NCBI RefSeq assembly: GCF_001590865.1
Contig: NZ_BBUY01000003.1
Span: 379,846-443,845, forward strand
Source: Streptomyces sp. NBRC 110611
Lineage (GTDB): Bacteria > Actinomycetota > Actinomycetes > Streptomycetales > Streptomycetaceae
Direction of reading: 5' to 3'
Length of the DNA: 64,000 nucleotides
Below, in pieces: positions 1-11,723 of this stretch; the first letter of the stretch is position 1, and every line of letters starts with the position of its first letter. The notes beneath the pieces are model-generated. The model saw nothing but the letters and a program-made list of their open reading frames with translations. It had not been told where the DNA came from and did not search any database. A program made the translations under genes and the position numbers.

Positions 1-87
1 AGAGCCGCCCTGCGTACCCGGCTGGGCCTCGCCACCAGAGCGGATCTCGTCGCCTACGCCCGGCGGCACCACTCCGCCCAGGTATGA
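1..87 (+). CDS. LuxR/NarL-type response regulator, C-terminal end (partial)
   Basis: The window opens inside a gene whose last 28 codons are visible, ending RRHHSAQV and TGA at 85-87. The visible part (LRTRLGLATRADLVAYARRH) matches the last helices of a LuxR-type DNA-binding domain, where 'R.KL...R.ELV.YA...' is typical. A histidine kinase of the matching HisKA_3 type follows about 300 bp downstream, so this is probably the response regulator of that two-component system. The receiver domain and start lie outside the window, so the signal and targets are unknown. Confidence 0.7.
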   Translation, partial: RAALRTRLGLATRADLVAYARRHHSAQV

Positions 88-383
88 ATTCCCCCGGCGA
101 CGAAAATGGTTTTCGAAGTTACCGATTACCGGATGCCGCCTATCGAATTCCGTACCGCACCCACCACCCGCGACCGCTTTCCGCCCGAGCGCACCGAATA
201 TCTCCGCGCGCTTCACCTGAACGTCCGCCAGAAGTTATCCACCGGCAATTTGGGCGTTTTGGGGGATAAATTCCGTGTAGTTGACAAAGACTGCCGTGCG
301 TCGGATGGTAAGGGCAGGCATATGAGGGAGTGCACGCATTTGCATGTGATTCACGCGTGAATTCCTGAAAGGGGAGGCAGCCG
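88..383. other. Intergenic region between response regulator and sensor kinase
   Basis: About 300 bp with lower GC than the flanks and no convincing coding frame; the two short plus-strand frames lack family features. It contains a candidate promoter near 281-309 and the kinase ribosome-binding site (GGGGAGG) at about 371-377. The gap suggests that the kinase can be transcribed separately from the upstream regulator. Confidence 0.5.
281..309 (+). promoter_or_regulatory. Candidate vegetative promoter for the sensor kinase
   Basis: A perfect TTGACA at 281-286 is followed after 17 bp by GATGGT at 304-309, a weak -10. The kinase start codon lies about 75 bp downstream. The -35 match is strong; the -10 is only fair, so the call is tentative. 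Confidence 0.4.
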
Positions 384-1448
384 ATGGGCGGAAGCACCGC
401 ACGGACCGTGCTGGGCCGGCTGCAGACCCTGGGCCTCGCCCGCGCGCTGTGCCTGGGACTGATCGCGCTCGGTACGGCCACCTACGCCACGGAGTTCTTC
501 GAACTCGAACCGCTGCCGTACCGCACCGTGGCGGCGATGGCCGTGGTCTCCGCCATCGGGGGGCTGGTCCTCCCCCTCGGGACCGCGCCCCAGGTCCGCT
601 GGCTGCTGGTCCTGGTGTCCGGCAGCTTCACGGTCGTCGCGCTGAGCCCCCGGCTGTCCGCCCGGGTCGGGCATCTGATCCTCGCGTTCCTGCTGGCGGG
701 AGCCTTGTGCTCAGTGGTGGTCTGGTCCAGGCCGAAAACCCGGCTCGAACGGGAGAAGCTCCAGGCGCTCATCGTCGGCCAGGAGCACTACGCCACGCTG
801 ATGGCAGGGGAGTTGCACGACGAGGTGCTGCAACTCCTCGCGCTGACCCGGCGACAGCTCGACGCGGCCCGGGCCAAGGAGGATCCCCATGCCTGGTACG
901 AGGCCGTCGATCTGGCGGTACGCAGGCTCGACGAGCAGGAAGCCGTGCTGCGCGGCGTCATCGCCAGCCTGCACCCGGTGGCCCTGCGCGGAACGGGCCT
1001 GACCGCGACAGTCCGTTCACTCGCCGACCGCGTGGCCGCCGACAGCGGACTGACGGTACGCGTGCACGTACAGGGGGACACTCTCGACGAACCGAAGCCC
1101 GACGACGGGGTGGCCCAGACCGCCTACCGCATCGTCCAGGAGTCCCTCAGCAACGTGGTGAAACACGCGGACGCCGGGCACACCAGAGTGACCCTGGCCT
1201 ACCGGCGCGGCTACGTGGGTGTCACCGTCGCCGACGACGGACGCGGCATTCCGCGGAACTCGCGGCTGATCGAGTCGGGCTACGGGATTCCGGGCATGCA
1301 CTGGCGTTGCGAGGCGTACGGCGGCACGCTCTCGGTCCTGTCCCCGGGCACCGGCCTGGGAACCGTCGTCCGAGCCGTCCTCCCCCGGGAACCGCGCCGC
1401 CCCGAAGCCCCCGGCCAACCTCCCCAAGCACGAAAAAAGCTCCTCTGA
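384..1448 (+). CDS. Two-component sensor histidine kinase (HisKA_3 / HATPase_c)
   Basis: A 354-residue kinase. The first 115 residues are hydrophobic, with about four predicted membrane segments and little extracytoplasmic sequence. The dimerisation/phosphoacceptor box GELHDEVLQ places the phosphorylated histidine at H145. The ATPase domain follows with an N box (QESLSNVVKHA), a G1-like DDGRGIP, and GYGIPGM near residue 300. This architecture is that of NarX/DesK-type kinases that pair with LuxR-type regulators; the end of one lies just upstream. The start is supported by GGGGAGG about 7 nt before ATG. The stop codon lies inside the terminator hairpin at 1435-1478. The signal cannot be deduced from sequence. 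Confidence 0.9.
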   Translation: MGGSTARTVLGRLQTLGLARALCLGLIALGTATYATEFFELEPLPYRTVAAMAVVSAIGGLVLPLGTAPQVRWLLVLVSGSFTVVALSPRLSARVGHLILAFLLAGALCSVVVWSRPKTRLEREKLQALIVGQEHYATLMAGELHDEVLQLLALTRRQLDAARAKEDPHAWYEAVDLAVRRLDEQEAVLRGVIASLHPVALRGTGLTATVRSLADRVAADSGLTVRVHVQGDTLDEPKPDDGVAQTAYRIVQESLSNVVKHADAGHTRVTLAYRRGYVGVTVADDGRGIPRNSRLIESGYGIPGMHWRCEAYGGTLSVLSPGTGLGTVVRAVLPREPRRPEAPGQPPQARKKLL

Positions 1449-1478
1449 CCTGCACTTTCCCAGGTCAGAGGAGCTTTT
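1435..1478. terminator. Bidirectional terminator between kinase gene and tRNA-Ala
   Basis: A perfect 17-bp stem, 1435-1451 against 1462-1478, with a 10-nt loop; the stem begins AAAAGCTCC and ends GGAGCTTTT. It has A-rich and T-rich flanks on opposite sides, so it can end transcription both of the kinase (+) and of the convergent tRNA-Ala (-). It overlaps the last four codons of the kinase gene. Confidence 0.85.
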
Positions 1479-1484
1479 GAAGGG

Positions 1485-1557
1485 TGGAGCCTAGGGGAGT
1501 CGAACCCCTGACATCTGCCATGCAAAGACAGCGCTCTACCAACTGAGCTAAGGCCCC
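1485..1557 (-). tRNA. tRNA-Ala (anticodon TGC)
   Basis: On the minus strand the 73-nt sequence starts GGGGCCTTAGCTCAG and ends AGGCTCC plus discriminator A. The acceptor arms GGGGCCT/AGGCTCC pair with one G-U. The anticodon arm CTGTC-TTTGCAT-GGCAG carries TGC, and the T arm contains GGTTCGA. No CCA is encoded. The terminator at 1435-1478 lies just 3' of it. Confidence 0.95.
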
Positions 1558-1683
1558 TTCGCGGACCAGGGTACCTGGTGTCCGCGTGCTTTCCCGACCG
1601 GGTATCGCCGCACACCCCGGCTCTCCGTAGGATGCTTCGCGAGATTCGCGGCAGCGAAGCGATGGGGAGAGTGGGGAGACGGC

Positions 1684-2232
1684 ATGGACGCAGCACAGCA
1701 GGAAGCCACCGCGCGGGCCCGGGAGCTGCAGCGCAGTTGGTACGGGGAGCCGCTGGGCGCGCTGTTCCGCCGTCTCATCGACGACCTCGGGCTCAACCAG
1801 GCCCGGCTGGCCGCCGTGCTCGGGCTGTCCGCGCCGATGCTCTCGCAGCTGATGAGCGGACAGCGCGCAAAGATAGGCAACCCGGCCGTGGTGCAGCGGG
1901 TCCAGGCGCTGCAGGAGCTGGCCGGTCAGGTCTCGGACGGCAGTGTCAGCGCCGCCGAGGCCACCGAGCGCATGGAAGAGATCAAGAAGACGGCGGGCGG
2001 CTCGGTGCTCAACAACACCGCACAGCAGACGTCGTCGACGGGGGCGACCACGGTGCGGCGCGTGGTCCGTGAGATCCAGTCGCTGCTGCGGTCGGTCTCG
2101 GACGCCGGGGACATCATCGACGCTTCCCACACCCTCGCCGCCACGCACCCCGAACTGGCAGAGTTCCTCAGGGTCTACGGTGCCGGCCGTACCGCGGACG
2201 CGGTCGCTCACTACGAGGCGCATCAGAGCTAG
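1684..2232 (+). CDS. XRE-like helix-turn-helix DNA-binding protein
   Basis: A 182-residue cytoplasmic protein. Residues about 25-65 form a helix-turn-helix: FRRLIDDLGLNQARLAAVLG then LSAPMLSQLMSGQRAKIGNP, the pattern of Cro/CI-type domains. The rest is helical with a serine/threonine-rich stretch near residues 108-122 and no recognised ligand domain. The start has GGGGAG at good spacing before ATG. It lies about 110 bp upstream of a Ser/Thr kinase on the same strand, and this pairing suggests a common unit, possibly with phosphorylation of the regulator; that is inference. Targets are unknown. Confidence 0.85.
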   Translation: MDAAQQEATARARELQRSWYGEPLGALFRRLIDDLGLNQARLAAVLGLSAPMLSQLMSGQRAKIGNPAVVQRVQALQELAGQVSDGSVSAAEATERMEEIKKTAGGSVLNNTAQQTSSTGATTVRRVVREIQSLLRSVSDAGDIIDASHTLAATHPELAEFLRVYGAGRTADAVAHYEAHQS

Positions 2233-2343
2233 TGCCCCGGCAGGCGCGAGGGACGGTCCGAGGGGTCGGGGCCCGTCGGCCTCGGCGCCACGGCGGGCCG
2301 GGCCGCAGGGGACGTTTCGAGTTCAGGGGGCGGACGGGGCGCG

Positions 2344-3672
2344 ATGGGTGAGATCTTCGCCGGCCGGTATGAGCTGATCGACCCGATCGGGCGGGGCGGG
2401 GTGGGAGCCGTATGGCGCGCCTGGGACCACCGGCGACGCCGCTATGTGGCGGCCAAGGTGCTTCAGCAGAGCGATGCGCACACGCTGTTGCGCTTCGTCC
2501 GCGAACAGGCACTGCGGATCGACCATCCCCATGTGCTGGCCCCGATGAGCTGGGCCGCCGACGACGACAAGGTGCTGTTCACCATGGATCTGGTGAACGG
2601 CGGCTCGCTGGCCCATCTCAGCGGCGACTACGGGCCGCTGCCGCCGCGGTTCGTGTGCACGCTGCTGGACCAGCTGCTGGCGGGGCTGACCGCGGTGCAC
2701 GCGGAGGGGGTGGTGCACCGCGACATCAAGCCGGCGAACCTGCTCCTCAAGGCCACCGGCACCGGCCGACCGCATCTGCGGCTCTCGGACTTCGGCATCG
2801 CGATGCGCAAGGGCGAGCCGCGGCTCACCGAGGCCAACTATGTGGTGGGAACGCCCGGTTACTTCGCCCCGGAGCAGATGTTCGGCGCCGAACCGGACTT
2901 CCCCGCGGACCTCTTCGCGGTCGGTCTGGTGGCGATCTACCTGCTCACCGGGGTCAAGCCGGACCCCGATGCGTTGATCGGGCACTTCGAACACGGCGTC
3001 CCCGACGCGCCCGAGGGCATACCGGAGCCGCTGTGGCAGGTGCTGGCGTCCCTGGTGCACCCGAACCCGGACTGCCGGTTCAAGACAGCCACGGGGGCGC
3101 GTAAGGCGGTGCTGTCGGCGGCCGAGCTGCTGCCGGAGGCGACGATCGAGGAGGAGGTCGTCGAGGTCTTCGACCACATCGGTCCGCTGCCGGCCGGGTA
3201 CGGGCCGGACGGGCCGCTGAGGGGCGCGGAGCCGGACCCACCGCCCAGGCCCCCGGCCCACGGGGCGGCCGCCGCTGCCGCCGGGCACGGCTCCGTGTGG
3301 GGCTCCGGCAGCTTCCCTCCCGCGCCTCCGGAGCCGGGCACTCCGCCGACGCCCACCCCCACCCCGGCGCCTGCTCCCATGCCGATGCCGATGCCCGTAC
3401 CGGCCCCGCCTCCGCCCCCGGTGCCCGCATACGAGCCGACGACCGGCGTCCGGCCGCAGAGCCCCGCGACCCGTCCCTACACAGCGGGCCCGCACCCGGT
3501 CCCCGGGCAGCGGCCGGCGGCCGAGGGGGCCCTCGCCTTCCCGGTCGCCGCACCGCCCACACCGCCCGCTCCGCTCAGAAGACCGGGACCGCCCCCGAAG
3601 GTCGCGGTCCCGGTGCTGATCGTGGCGCTGTTGTGCATCGCGATCGGGGTCTGGGCGCTGCTCTCGGCCTGA
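2344..3672 (+). CDS. Membrane-anchored serine/threonine protein kinase
   Basis: A 442-residue Hanks-type kinase. It has the glycine loop GRGGVGAVW (17-24), the ATP-binding lysine in VAAK (K38), the catalytic loop HRDIKPANL with D127, the DFG motif with D149, and APEQM near residue 177, so it should be active. The kinase domain ends near residue 270 and is followed by a proline/alanine-rich linker of about 150 residues and one membrane segment at the C-terminus (VPVLIVALLCIAIGVWALL). There is essentially no extracellular sensor, unlike PASTA kinases. The kinase lies just after an XRE-type regulator. Confidence 0.92.
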   Translation: MGEIFAGRYELIDPIGRGGVGAVWRAWDHRRRRYVAAKVLQQSDAHTLLRFVREQALRIDHPHVLAPMSWAADDDKVLFTMDLVNGGSLAHLSGDYGPLPPRFVCTLLDQLLAGLTAVHAEGVVHRDIKPANLLLKATGTGRPHLRLSDFGIAMRKGEPRLTEANYVVGTPGYFAPEQMFGAEPDFPADLFAVGLVAIYLLTGVKPDPDALIGHFEHGVPDAPEGIPEPLWQVLASLVHPNPDCRFKTATGARKAVLSAAELLPEATIEEEVVEVFDHIGPLPAGYGPDGPLRGAEPDPPPRPPAHGAAAAAAGHGSVWGSGSFPPAPPEPGTPPTPTPTPAPAPMPMPMPVPAPPPPPVPAYEPTTGVRPQSPATRPYTAGPHPVPGQRPAAEGALAFPVAAPPTPPAPLRRPGPPPKVAVPVLIVALLCIAIGVWALLSA

Positions 3673-3707
3673 CGCCCGCTGCCGGCCGGGCGCCGCCGGT
3701 ACGCCCG

Positions 3708-5195
3708 CTACCAGCCCTGGGGCGGCCCGAACCGCTGGTGCTGTTCGCCCTGTTGCCCCGGCTCACCTCGGTCGCGCTGCCCGCCCCGCCGGCCCGGTGG
3801 GCCCGGCGACGCGGACCGCCGCGCCAGCAGAGTCCACGCTCCCAGGCCCACCAGCAGCGCCGCACCGGTGCCGATCCCGGCGTAGCCCACCGTCGTCAGA
3901 GTGCCGCTCCGTTCCGCTTCCTGAGCGGTCCGGCCGTCGCGTGCCGTCTCCCGGTCCTCGGGCGTGACGGAGAAGATGCCGGCCGGTTCGGCGTAGCCGG
4001 GTCCGGGCTTGGCGGTGCCACGGACGTCCACCCCCAGCGTGAGATCGGTGCCGTCGGGGAAGTACCGCGCGGTGTCGGGGTGCAGGCTGACCTCGAGGTA
4101 GTACCAGCCGGCGAACCGCATCGCACTGACCGAGTGGCTCGGGTGGAAGCGGTTGCCGTAGTCGACGGGCGCCGTGAACTTCCTGGCGGTGGCCTGCTTC
4201 CCCCTGTAGGCGACGAAGCGGTCGGTGCTGACCGCGCCTCGTGCCGGGTTGTAGACACTCAGCCCGAGTGCGTCGGTGATGAAGGCGGACGAGGCGGCAG
4301 AACGGGGCGAGGAGGGCGACGTAGGCGAGGAGGGGCGGGAGGATGCGGAGGGTCGGGAGGATGAGGTGGACGGGGCGTGGGACACGTCGGCGCTCAGGTT
4401 GAGGCGCTGGCCCCAGTCCACGGGTACGCGGTAGAAGCGGGTCTCGCCCGGCCTGATGTGGTCCTTCCAGACTCCGGGGCCGACCGAGCCGGCGTCGTTG
4501 AAGCCCGTGCCGCCTGCGACGGTGCGCCGGGTGGTACCGGTACGTGGGGCGGGCGGCGCCACGGTGCTCCAGGTGCCCTTGCCCGGCCGGGCGGGGGCGC
4601 TGCCTTTGAGCAGCGGTTCGTTGACGTAGTCCAGCTCGATCGGCCAGGTGCCGGGCCCGGACGTCACCGCTCCCTTCCGGGTGACCACGACGTGGTACGG
4701 GCCGGCCTGCTGGCAACTCGTACGGTCGGCGCCGATGCGACGGGTGGCGTAGTCGGCGATGGGGTACGCCATACCGCCACCGTTGAAGGTCGGCGACGCG
4801 TCCGCGCTACAGGTCCGGCCCTCGTGGTTCTGGACGCTGATGGTGAGCTCGTCCTTGTAGTCCTCGACCTTCGTGCCGGGGAGGGGAGCGGCGACCACCG
4901 AGAAGTACGCGCTGTGCCGGTCGTCCAGGGTGACCGCGTAATGCTTCTGCTCACCTCGCCGGATGGCGTCGGTGTGCAGACCGGGATGGAGCTGCGGGGC
5001 GTCGTCGGCTCCGGGCGTGCCCTTGACCGCTGTGGCGCCGTCCGCCATCCGGTAGGCGGGAATGGTGTCGGCCGAGGCCGTGCCCACCGTCCCGGGCAGC
5101 AGCGCCACCGCACCGAGCACCGCCAGTACGGTGACCGCCCCGCGGCCATGTTTCACGTGAAACATGGCCCGAGCCATCAGACGCCCCGTCACCAT
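3708..5195 (-). CDS. Secreted, membrane-anchored protein of unknown function
   Basis: A 495-residue protein. An N-terminal signal sequence (hydrophobic core VTVLAVLGAVALLPGTVG, cleavage likely after ASA near residue 42) is followed by a long extracellular region with no recognised catalytic motif. One C-terminal membrane segment near residue 450 (GIGTGAALLVGLGAWTLLA) and a basic tail complete a type I topology. A serine-rich insert lies near residues 270-300. The start at 5195 is supported by GAGGAGG about 8 nt upstream. A parS site lies within codons 11-16 and is read as FHVK. The gene converges with the Ser/Thr kinase. I cannot name a function. Confidence 0.75.
   Translation of the reverse strand: MVTGRLMARAMFHVKHGRGAVTVLAVLGAVALLPGTVGTASADTIPAYRMADGATAVKGTPGADDAPQLHPGLHTDAIRRGEQKHYAVTLDDRHSAYFSVVAAPLPGTKVEDYKDELTISVQNHEGRTCSADASPTFNGGGMAYPIADYATRRIGADRTSCQQAGPYHVVVTRKGAVTSGPGTWPIELDYVNEPLLKGSAPARPGKGTWSTVAPPAPRTGTTRRTVAGGTGFNDAGSVGPGVWKDHIRPGETRFYRVPVDWGQRLNLSADVSHAPSTSSSRPSASSRPSSPTSPSSPRSAASSAFITDALGLSVYNPARGAVSTDRFVAYRGKQATARKFTAPVDYGNRFHPSHSVSAMRFAGWYYLEVSLHPDTARYFPDGTDLTLGVDVRGTAKPGPGYAEPAGIFSVTPEDRETARDGRTAQEAERSGTLTTVGYAGIGTGAALLVGLGAWTLLARRSASPGPPGRRGGQRDRGEPGQQGEQHQRFGPPQGW
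5150..5163. other. parS site 1 (within a coding region)
   Basis: Perfect 14-bp core GTTTCACGTGAAAC, the centromere-like ParB target. The symmetry extends to a 26-bp perfect palindrome at 5144-5169. It lies in the signal-peptide codons of the secreted-protein gene and is the only site left of oriC in this window. Confidence 0.93.
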
Positions 5196-5502
5196 GACCC
5201 ACCCCTCCTCGGATCCGCATTGCCTTCGGCAGCAGCAGGTGTACAGCGGACCTGAGGGCCGGCGATAGCCCCGCCGGGCGACCCATCGGCCGCCTGCGTC
5301 GCCGGCGTGCCGCGCCGTGCCCCCTCACGGACAGCGACTTTGCTGCTGCAATTCGAAGATGTGCTAAGGCAAACTCATCAGGAGCCTGGTCACGAGCGTG
5401 GCCCCGCATCGCCCGCATCGTGCCCCGCCCGCCCCCGGATATACGAAACCCCGATCACCAGGGGCGATCGGGGTCCGTACGAACCTGCTGCGTTTATGGG
5501 TC
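5196..5502. other. Intergenic region upstream of the secreted-protein gene
   Basis: About 300 bp between the secreted-protein start and the DLW-39 stop, both on the minus strand. It must hold the secreted-protein promoter and contains the terminator hairpin at 5448-5474. I see no coding frame with a family signature. Confidence 0.4.
5448..5474 (-). terminator. Terminator downstream of DLW-39 gene
   Basis: A 9-bp perfect stem (ACCCCGATC at 5448-5456 with GATCGGGGT at 5466-5474) and a 9-nt loop lie about 30 bp beyond the stop of the minus-strand DLW-39 gene. There is no long T run. Confidence 0.55.
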
Positions 5503-5637
5503 TCAGACACCCGAACCTGCGGGCACGGAGTCGGTCGCCTCCGTCCACAGATCCTGCTCGGCGCGATCCGCCTGGATCTGGCGGTACACGAGGAGCCCGC
5601 CGATGGCGGCCAGTGCGACCAGGAGAAGCTTCTTCAC
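5503..5637 (-). CDS. DLW-39 family small membrane protein
   Basis: A 44-residue reading frame too short for most gene finders. It starts from GTG with KKLLLVALAAIGGLLVYRQ, one membrane helix, followed by an acidic tail containing the conserved Asp-Leu-Trp (QDLWTEATD, DLW at residues 29-31) that gives the actinobacterial DLW-39 family its name. Family members are about 39-45 residues long and have no assigned function. The gene lies on the minus strand about 190 bp beyond the tRNA-Ile gene, with its own terminator downstream. Confidence 0.85.
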   Translation of the reverse strand: MKKLLLVALAAIGGLLVYRQIQADRAEQDLWTEATDSVPAGSGV

Positions 5638-5782
5638 CGCGCGACCTCGTCTTTCGTTGACGTAGGGGACCTATGTCGGCCGATGATACACACCGGCCGA
5701 TATCGATCGGTTACCTAGCCCGCGGTCGGCAACGCCGTAGGCGCGGCACCCGCCGCGAGCCAACTTCCGTTCCCTACAACGC

Positions 5783-5818
5783 ATCGGCCCGGCCGGGAAG
5801 TTCCCCGGCCGGGCCGAT
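5783..5818 (-). terminator. Terminator of tRNA-Ile
   Basis: A 15-bp perfect GC-rich stem (ATCGGCCCGGCCGGG at 5783-5797 against its complement at 5804-5818) with a 6-nt loop begins 8 nt past the 3' end of the minus-strand tRNA-Ile. Confidence 0.8.
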
Positions 5819-5825
5819 TGTGCAG

Positions 5826-5899
5826 TGCGGCTACCAGGACTTGAACCTGGGGCCTCTTCCTTATCAGGGAAGCGCTCTAACCGTCTGAGCTATAGCCGC
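5826..5899 (-). tRNA. tRNA-Ile (anticodon GAT)
   Basis: On the minus strand the 74-nt sequence has acceptor arms GCGGCTA/TAGCCGC, a D arm starting AGCTCAGACGG, the anticodon arm CTTCC-CTGATAA-GGAAG with anticodon GAT, and a T arm with GGTTCAAGTCC. Discriminator is A; CCA is not encoded. It lies downstream of the gyrA/DUF3566 block, as in other actinomycetes. Confidence 0.95.
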
Positions 5900-5974
5900 G
5901 CGTTCGCTGCACCGAAAGATTAGCGCACTTCAGAGGTGTTCCCAAAATCGGATCCCGCGGGCCCGCCGGAACCC

Positions 5975-6616
5975 TCACTCGTCCTCAGCGAGGGTGAGCT
6001 CCACACCCCCGGCGAGACCCGCCGACAGGTTGTAGATGAAGGAACCGAGCGTGGCCAGCGCGGTGGCCAGCACCACATCGATCACCGCGATGATCGACGT
6101 GAACAGCAGCACCCGCGGCAGCGACAGGAAGGACTGCAGGTCGAAGCCGCCGCCCTCGCCGGAGCCGGTGGCCTCGCTGACCGCCCCGCCCACCGCGGCG
6201 AAGACACCCATCGCGTTCATGACCATCCACAGCACCGCCACGGCCACGACCGTGCAGATGCCCAGCGCGATGGAGAGCAGAAAGCTGACCTTCATCACCG
6301 ACCACGGATCGGCCCGCGCCACCCGCAGCCGGGCCTTACGCGTCCGCGGGGCCGTCCTGGCGCCCGTACGCGGCCTGCGGACCGCCTGCCCGCCGCCGCC
6401 CTGCCCACCGGCGGTGGCGTACGCCTGGGGCGGCTGGTACGGCTGCTGCCGGCCGCCATGGGCCGACCGGTCCTCTCCGGACCGGGCAGGGGACTGATGG
6501 CGCTGATGAGGCTGTGGCTGCGGTTGACGGCTGTCGGTCACGGGTCCCCCCTGGTGTGCGCCCTCGTCTCGGGGGCCGTTGTCGGAAATGGCGGAGCCAC
6601 GGGCGCTGTCCGTCAC
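5975..6616 (-). CDS. DUF3566 domain membrane protein
   Basis: A 213-residue protein with a disordered Q/P/R-rich first half (to about residue 100) and a C-terminal domain with two membrane helices (VSFLLSIALGICTVVAVAVL and LFTSIIAVIDVVLATALAT). The sequence WSVMKVSFLLS entering the first helix is the DUF3566 signature. In mycobacteria the equivalent gene (Rv0007) also lies directly downstream of gyrA, and the family is thought to act at the cell envelope. It follows gyrA by about 80 bp on the same strand. The GTG start at 6616 is uncertain: an in-frame GTG at 6541 is preceded by a G-rich Shine-Dalgarno-like run. Confidence 0.85.
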   Translation of the reverse strand: MTDSARGSAISDNGPRDEGAHQGGPVTDSRQPQPQPHQRHQSPARSGEDRSAHGGRQQPYQPPQAYATAGGQGGGGQAVRRPRTGARTAPRTRKARLRVARADPWSVMKVSFLLSIALGICTVVAVAVLWMVMNAMGVFAAVGGAVSEATGSGEGGGFDLQSFLSLPRVLLFTSIIAVIDVVLATALATLGSFIYNLSAGLAGGVELTLAEDE

Positions 6617-6699
6617 GGTCGCGGACCCGAGCAGGAGTACTCGGCTCCCGCTCGACCCGCTGTAGCGCCCGTGGCTCCACTCACGACCTGCTCCTCGTG

Positions 6700-9309
6700 C
6701 TACTCCGCCGCGGGCTCGGTTCCCTCGGCCGCCGCGGGCTCCGCGGTCTCCCCGGGCGCCTCGTCCCCGTCGACCTCTTCGGCCTCGCGACCGGCCTCGG
6801 CGTTCCGGGCGATGCCGACGACGGCATCACGCTTGCCCAAGTTGATCAGCTGGACGCCCATGGTGTCACGGCCGGTCTCCCGGACCTCGTTGACCCGCGT
6901 ACGGATCACGCCACCGCTGAGCGTGATCGCGAGGATCTCATCGGTCTCCTCGACGACCAGCGCGCCGACCAGCGACCCCCGGTCCTCGACGATCTTGGCG
7001 GCCTTGATGCCCAGACCACCGCGGCCCTGGACGCGGTACTCGTCGACCGCGGTGCGCTTGGCGTAGCCCCCGTCCGTGGCGGTGAAGACGTAGGTGCCGG
7101 CCCGGACCACGTTCATCGACAGCAGCTCATCGCCCTCGCGGAAGCTCATGCCCTTCACACCGGAGGTGGCCCGGCCCATCGGGCGCAGCGCCTCGTCCGA
7201 CGCCGTGAAGCGGATCGACTGCGCCTTCTTGCTGATCAGCAGCAGATCGTCGGCCTCCGACACCAGCTCGGCGCCGATCAGCTCGTCGTCCGTGCCGTCC
7301 TCCTGCTCGCGCAGGTTGATCGCGATCACACCGCCGGAGCGGGGCGAGTCGTAGTCCTTGAGCGGGGTCTTCTTCACCAGGCCGGCCTTGGTGGCGAGCA
7401 CCAGGTACGGCGCGGCCTCGTAGTCGCGGACCGCCAGGATCTGGGCGATCTGCTCGTCCGGCTGGAAGGCGAGGAGGTTGGCCACGTGCTGACCGCGGGC
7501 GTCCCGCCCCGCGTCGGGCAGCTCGTACGCCTTGACGCGGTAGACCCGGCCCTTGTTCGTGAAGAACAGCAGCCAGTGGTGGGTGGTGGAGACGAAGAAG
7601 TGGTCGACGATGTCGTCTTCCTTGAGCTTAGTGCCCCGGACGCCCTTGCCGCCGCGCTTCTGCGAGCGGTAGTCGTCGGTCTTGGTGCGCTTCACATAGC
7701 CGCCGCGGGTGATCGTGACGACGATGTCCTCCTCGGCGATCAGGTCCTCGATGGACATGTCGCCTTCGAAGGGCACCAGCTTGGAGCGCCGGTCGTCGCC
7801 GAACTTCTCGACGATCGCGGCGAGTTCCTCACTGATGATCTGGCGCTGCCGCTCCGGCGAGGCCAGGATCGCGTTGTACTCGTCGATCTTGCGCTGCAGC
7901 TCATCGTGCTCGGCGGTGATCTTCTGGCGCTCCAGGGCGGCCAGTCGCCGCAGCTGCATCTCCAGGATCGCGTTGGCCTGGATCTCGTCGATCTGCAGCA
8001 GGCCCATCAGGCCCTCGCGGGCGATCTCGACCGTCTGGCTGCGCCGGATCAGCGCGATGACCTCGTCGATCGCGTCCAGCGCCTTGAGCAGACCGCGCAG
8101 GATGTGCGCCCGCTCCTCGGCCTTGCGCAGCCGGAACTTCGTCCGGCGGACGATGACCTCGACCTGGTGCGTCACCCAGTTGCGGATGAACGCGTCCAGG
8201 GAGAGCGTGCGCGGCACGCCGTCCACCAGGGCGAGCATGTTCGCCCCGAAGTTGGTCTGGAGATCGGTGTGCTTGTAGAGGTTGTTGAGGACGACCTTGG
8301 CGACCGCGTCCCGCTTGAGGACGATGACCAGGCGCTGGCCGGTACGCGAGGAGGTCTCGTCGCGGACGTCCGCGATACCGCCGATCCTGCCGTCCTTGAC
8401 CAGGTCGGCGATCTTCTGCGCGAGGTTGTCCGGGTTGACCTGGTAGGGCAGCTCGGTGACCACCAGGCACTGGCGGTTCTGGATCTCCTCGACTTCGACC
8501 ACCGCGCGCATGGTGATCGAACCACGGCCGGTGCGGTAGGCCTCCTCGATGCCCTTGCGGCCCACCACCAGCGCGCCGGTGGGGAAGTCCGGGCCCTTGA
8601 TCCGCTCGATCAGCGCGTCCAGCAGCTCCTCGTGGGAGGCCTCCGGGTGCTCCAGCGCCCACTGGGCACCGGCGGCGACCTCGCGGAGGTTGTGCGGCGG
8701 GATGTTCGTGGCCATACCGACGGCGATACCGGCCGAGCCGTTGATCAGCAGGTTGGGGAAGCGGGACGGCAGGACCGTCGGCTCCTGGTTGCGGCCGTCG
8801 TAGTTGTCCTGGAAGTCGACGGTCTCCTCGTCGATGTCCCGGAGCATCTCCATCGACAGCGGCGCCATCTTGCACTCGGTGTACCGCATGGCCGCGGCCG
8901 GGTCGTTGCCCGGGGAGCCGAAGTTGCCGTTGGAGTCGACCAGCGGCATCCGCATCGACCACGGCTGCGCCAGGCGCACCAGCGCGTCGTAGATCGAGGA
9001 GTCGCCGTGCGGGTGGTACGTACCCATGACGTCACCGACGACACGGGCGCACTTGTAGAAGCCCTTCTCGGGGCGGTATCCGCCGTCGTACATCGCGTAC
9101 AGGACGCGGCGGTGGACCGGCTTGAGGCCGTCCCGTACGTCCGGCAGCGCACGCGAGACGATGACGGACATCGCGTAGTCGAGGTAGGAGCGCTGCATCT
9201 CCGTCTCGAGCCCGACGGGCTCGACGCGCATCCCGACGCCTTCGATGGCGGCGGGCGCGCCCTCGGCGGTCACGCCGTCCGGGGTCACAGGGGGGTTCTC
9301 GTCGGCCAT
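6700..9309 (-). CDS. gyrA: DNA gyrase subunit A
   Basis: An 869-residue breakage-reunion subunit of DNA gyrase, which with GyrB introduces negative supercoils ahead of replication forks. The catalytic tyrosine is Y143 in [10 protein letters not shown]. The quinolone-determining region [10 protein letters not shown] (99-108) has serine at S104 and aspartate at D108 (E. coli S83/D87), the sensitive state. The wrapping motif of the C-terminal domain appears as QKRGGKG. The last 40 residues are acidic and low in complexity. The start has AAAGGA at good spacing. It lies 50 bp beyond gyrB on the same strand, so the two are cotranscribed. Confidence 0.98.
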   Translation of the reverse strand: MADENPPVTPDGVTAEGAPAAIEGVGMRVEPVGLETEMQRSYLDYAMSVIVSRALPDVRDGLKPVHRRVLYAMYDGGYRPEKGFYKCARVVGDVMGTYHPHGDSSIYDALVRLAQPWSMRMPLVDSNGNFGSPGNDPAAAMRYTECKMAPLSMEMLRDIDEETVDFQDNYDGRNQEPTVLPSRFPNLLINGSAGIAVGMATNIPPHNLREVAAGAQWALEHPEASHEELLDALIERIKGPDFPTGALVVGRKGIEEAYRTGRGSITMRAVVEVEEIQNRQCLVVTELPYQVNPDNLAQKIADLVKDGRIGGIADVRDETSSRTGQRLVIVLKRDAVAKVVLNNLYKHTDLQTNFGANMLALVDGVPRTLSLDAFIRNWVTHQVEVIVRRTKFRLRKAEERAHILRGLLKALDAIDEVIALIRRSQTVEIAREGLMGLLQIDEIQANAILEMQLRRLAALERQKITAEHDELQRKIDEYNAILASPERQRQIISEELAAIVEKFGDDRRSKLVPFEGDMSIEDLIAEEDIVVTITRGGYVKRTKTDDYRSQKRGGKGVRGTKLKEDDIVDHFFVSTTHHWLLFFTNKGRVYRVKAYELPDAGRDARGQHVANLLAFQPDEQIAQILAVRDYEAAPYLVLATKAGLVKKTPLKDYDSPRSGGVIAINLREQEDGTDDELIGAELVSEADDLLLISKKAQSIRFTASDEALRPMGRATSGVKGMSFREGDELLSMNVVRAGTYVFTATDGGYAKRTAVDEYRVQGRGGLGIKAAKIVEDRGSLVGALVVEETDEILAITLSGGVIRTRVNEVRETGRDTMGVQLINLGKRDAVVGIARNAEAGREAEEVDGDEAPGETAEPAAAEGTEPAAE

Positions 9310-9359
9310 GGTGGTTCAAAGTCCTTTCGAGCTGCGGCTGTTGGAAGGGCCGACAGGGC

Positions 9360-11723
<2,364 letters not shown>

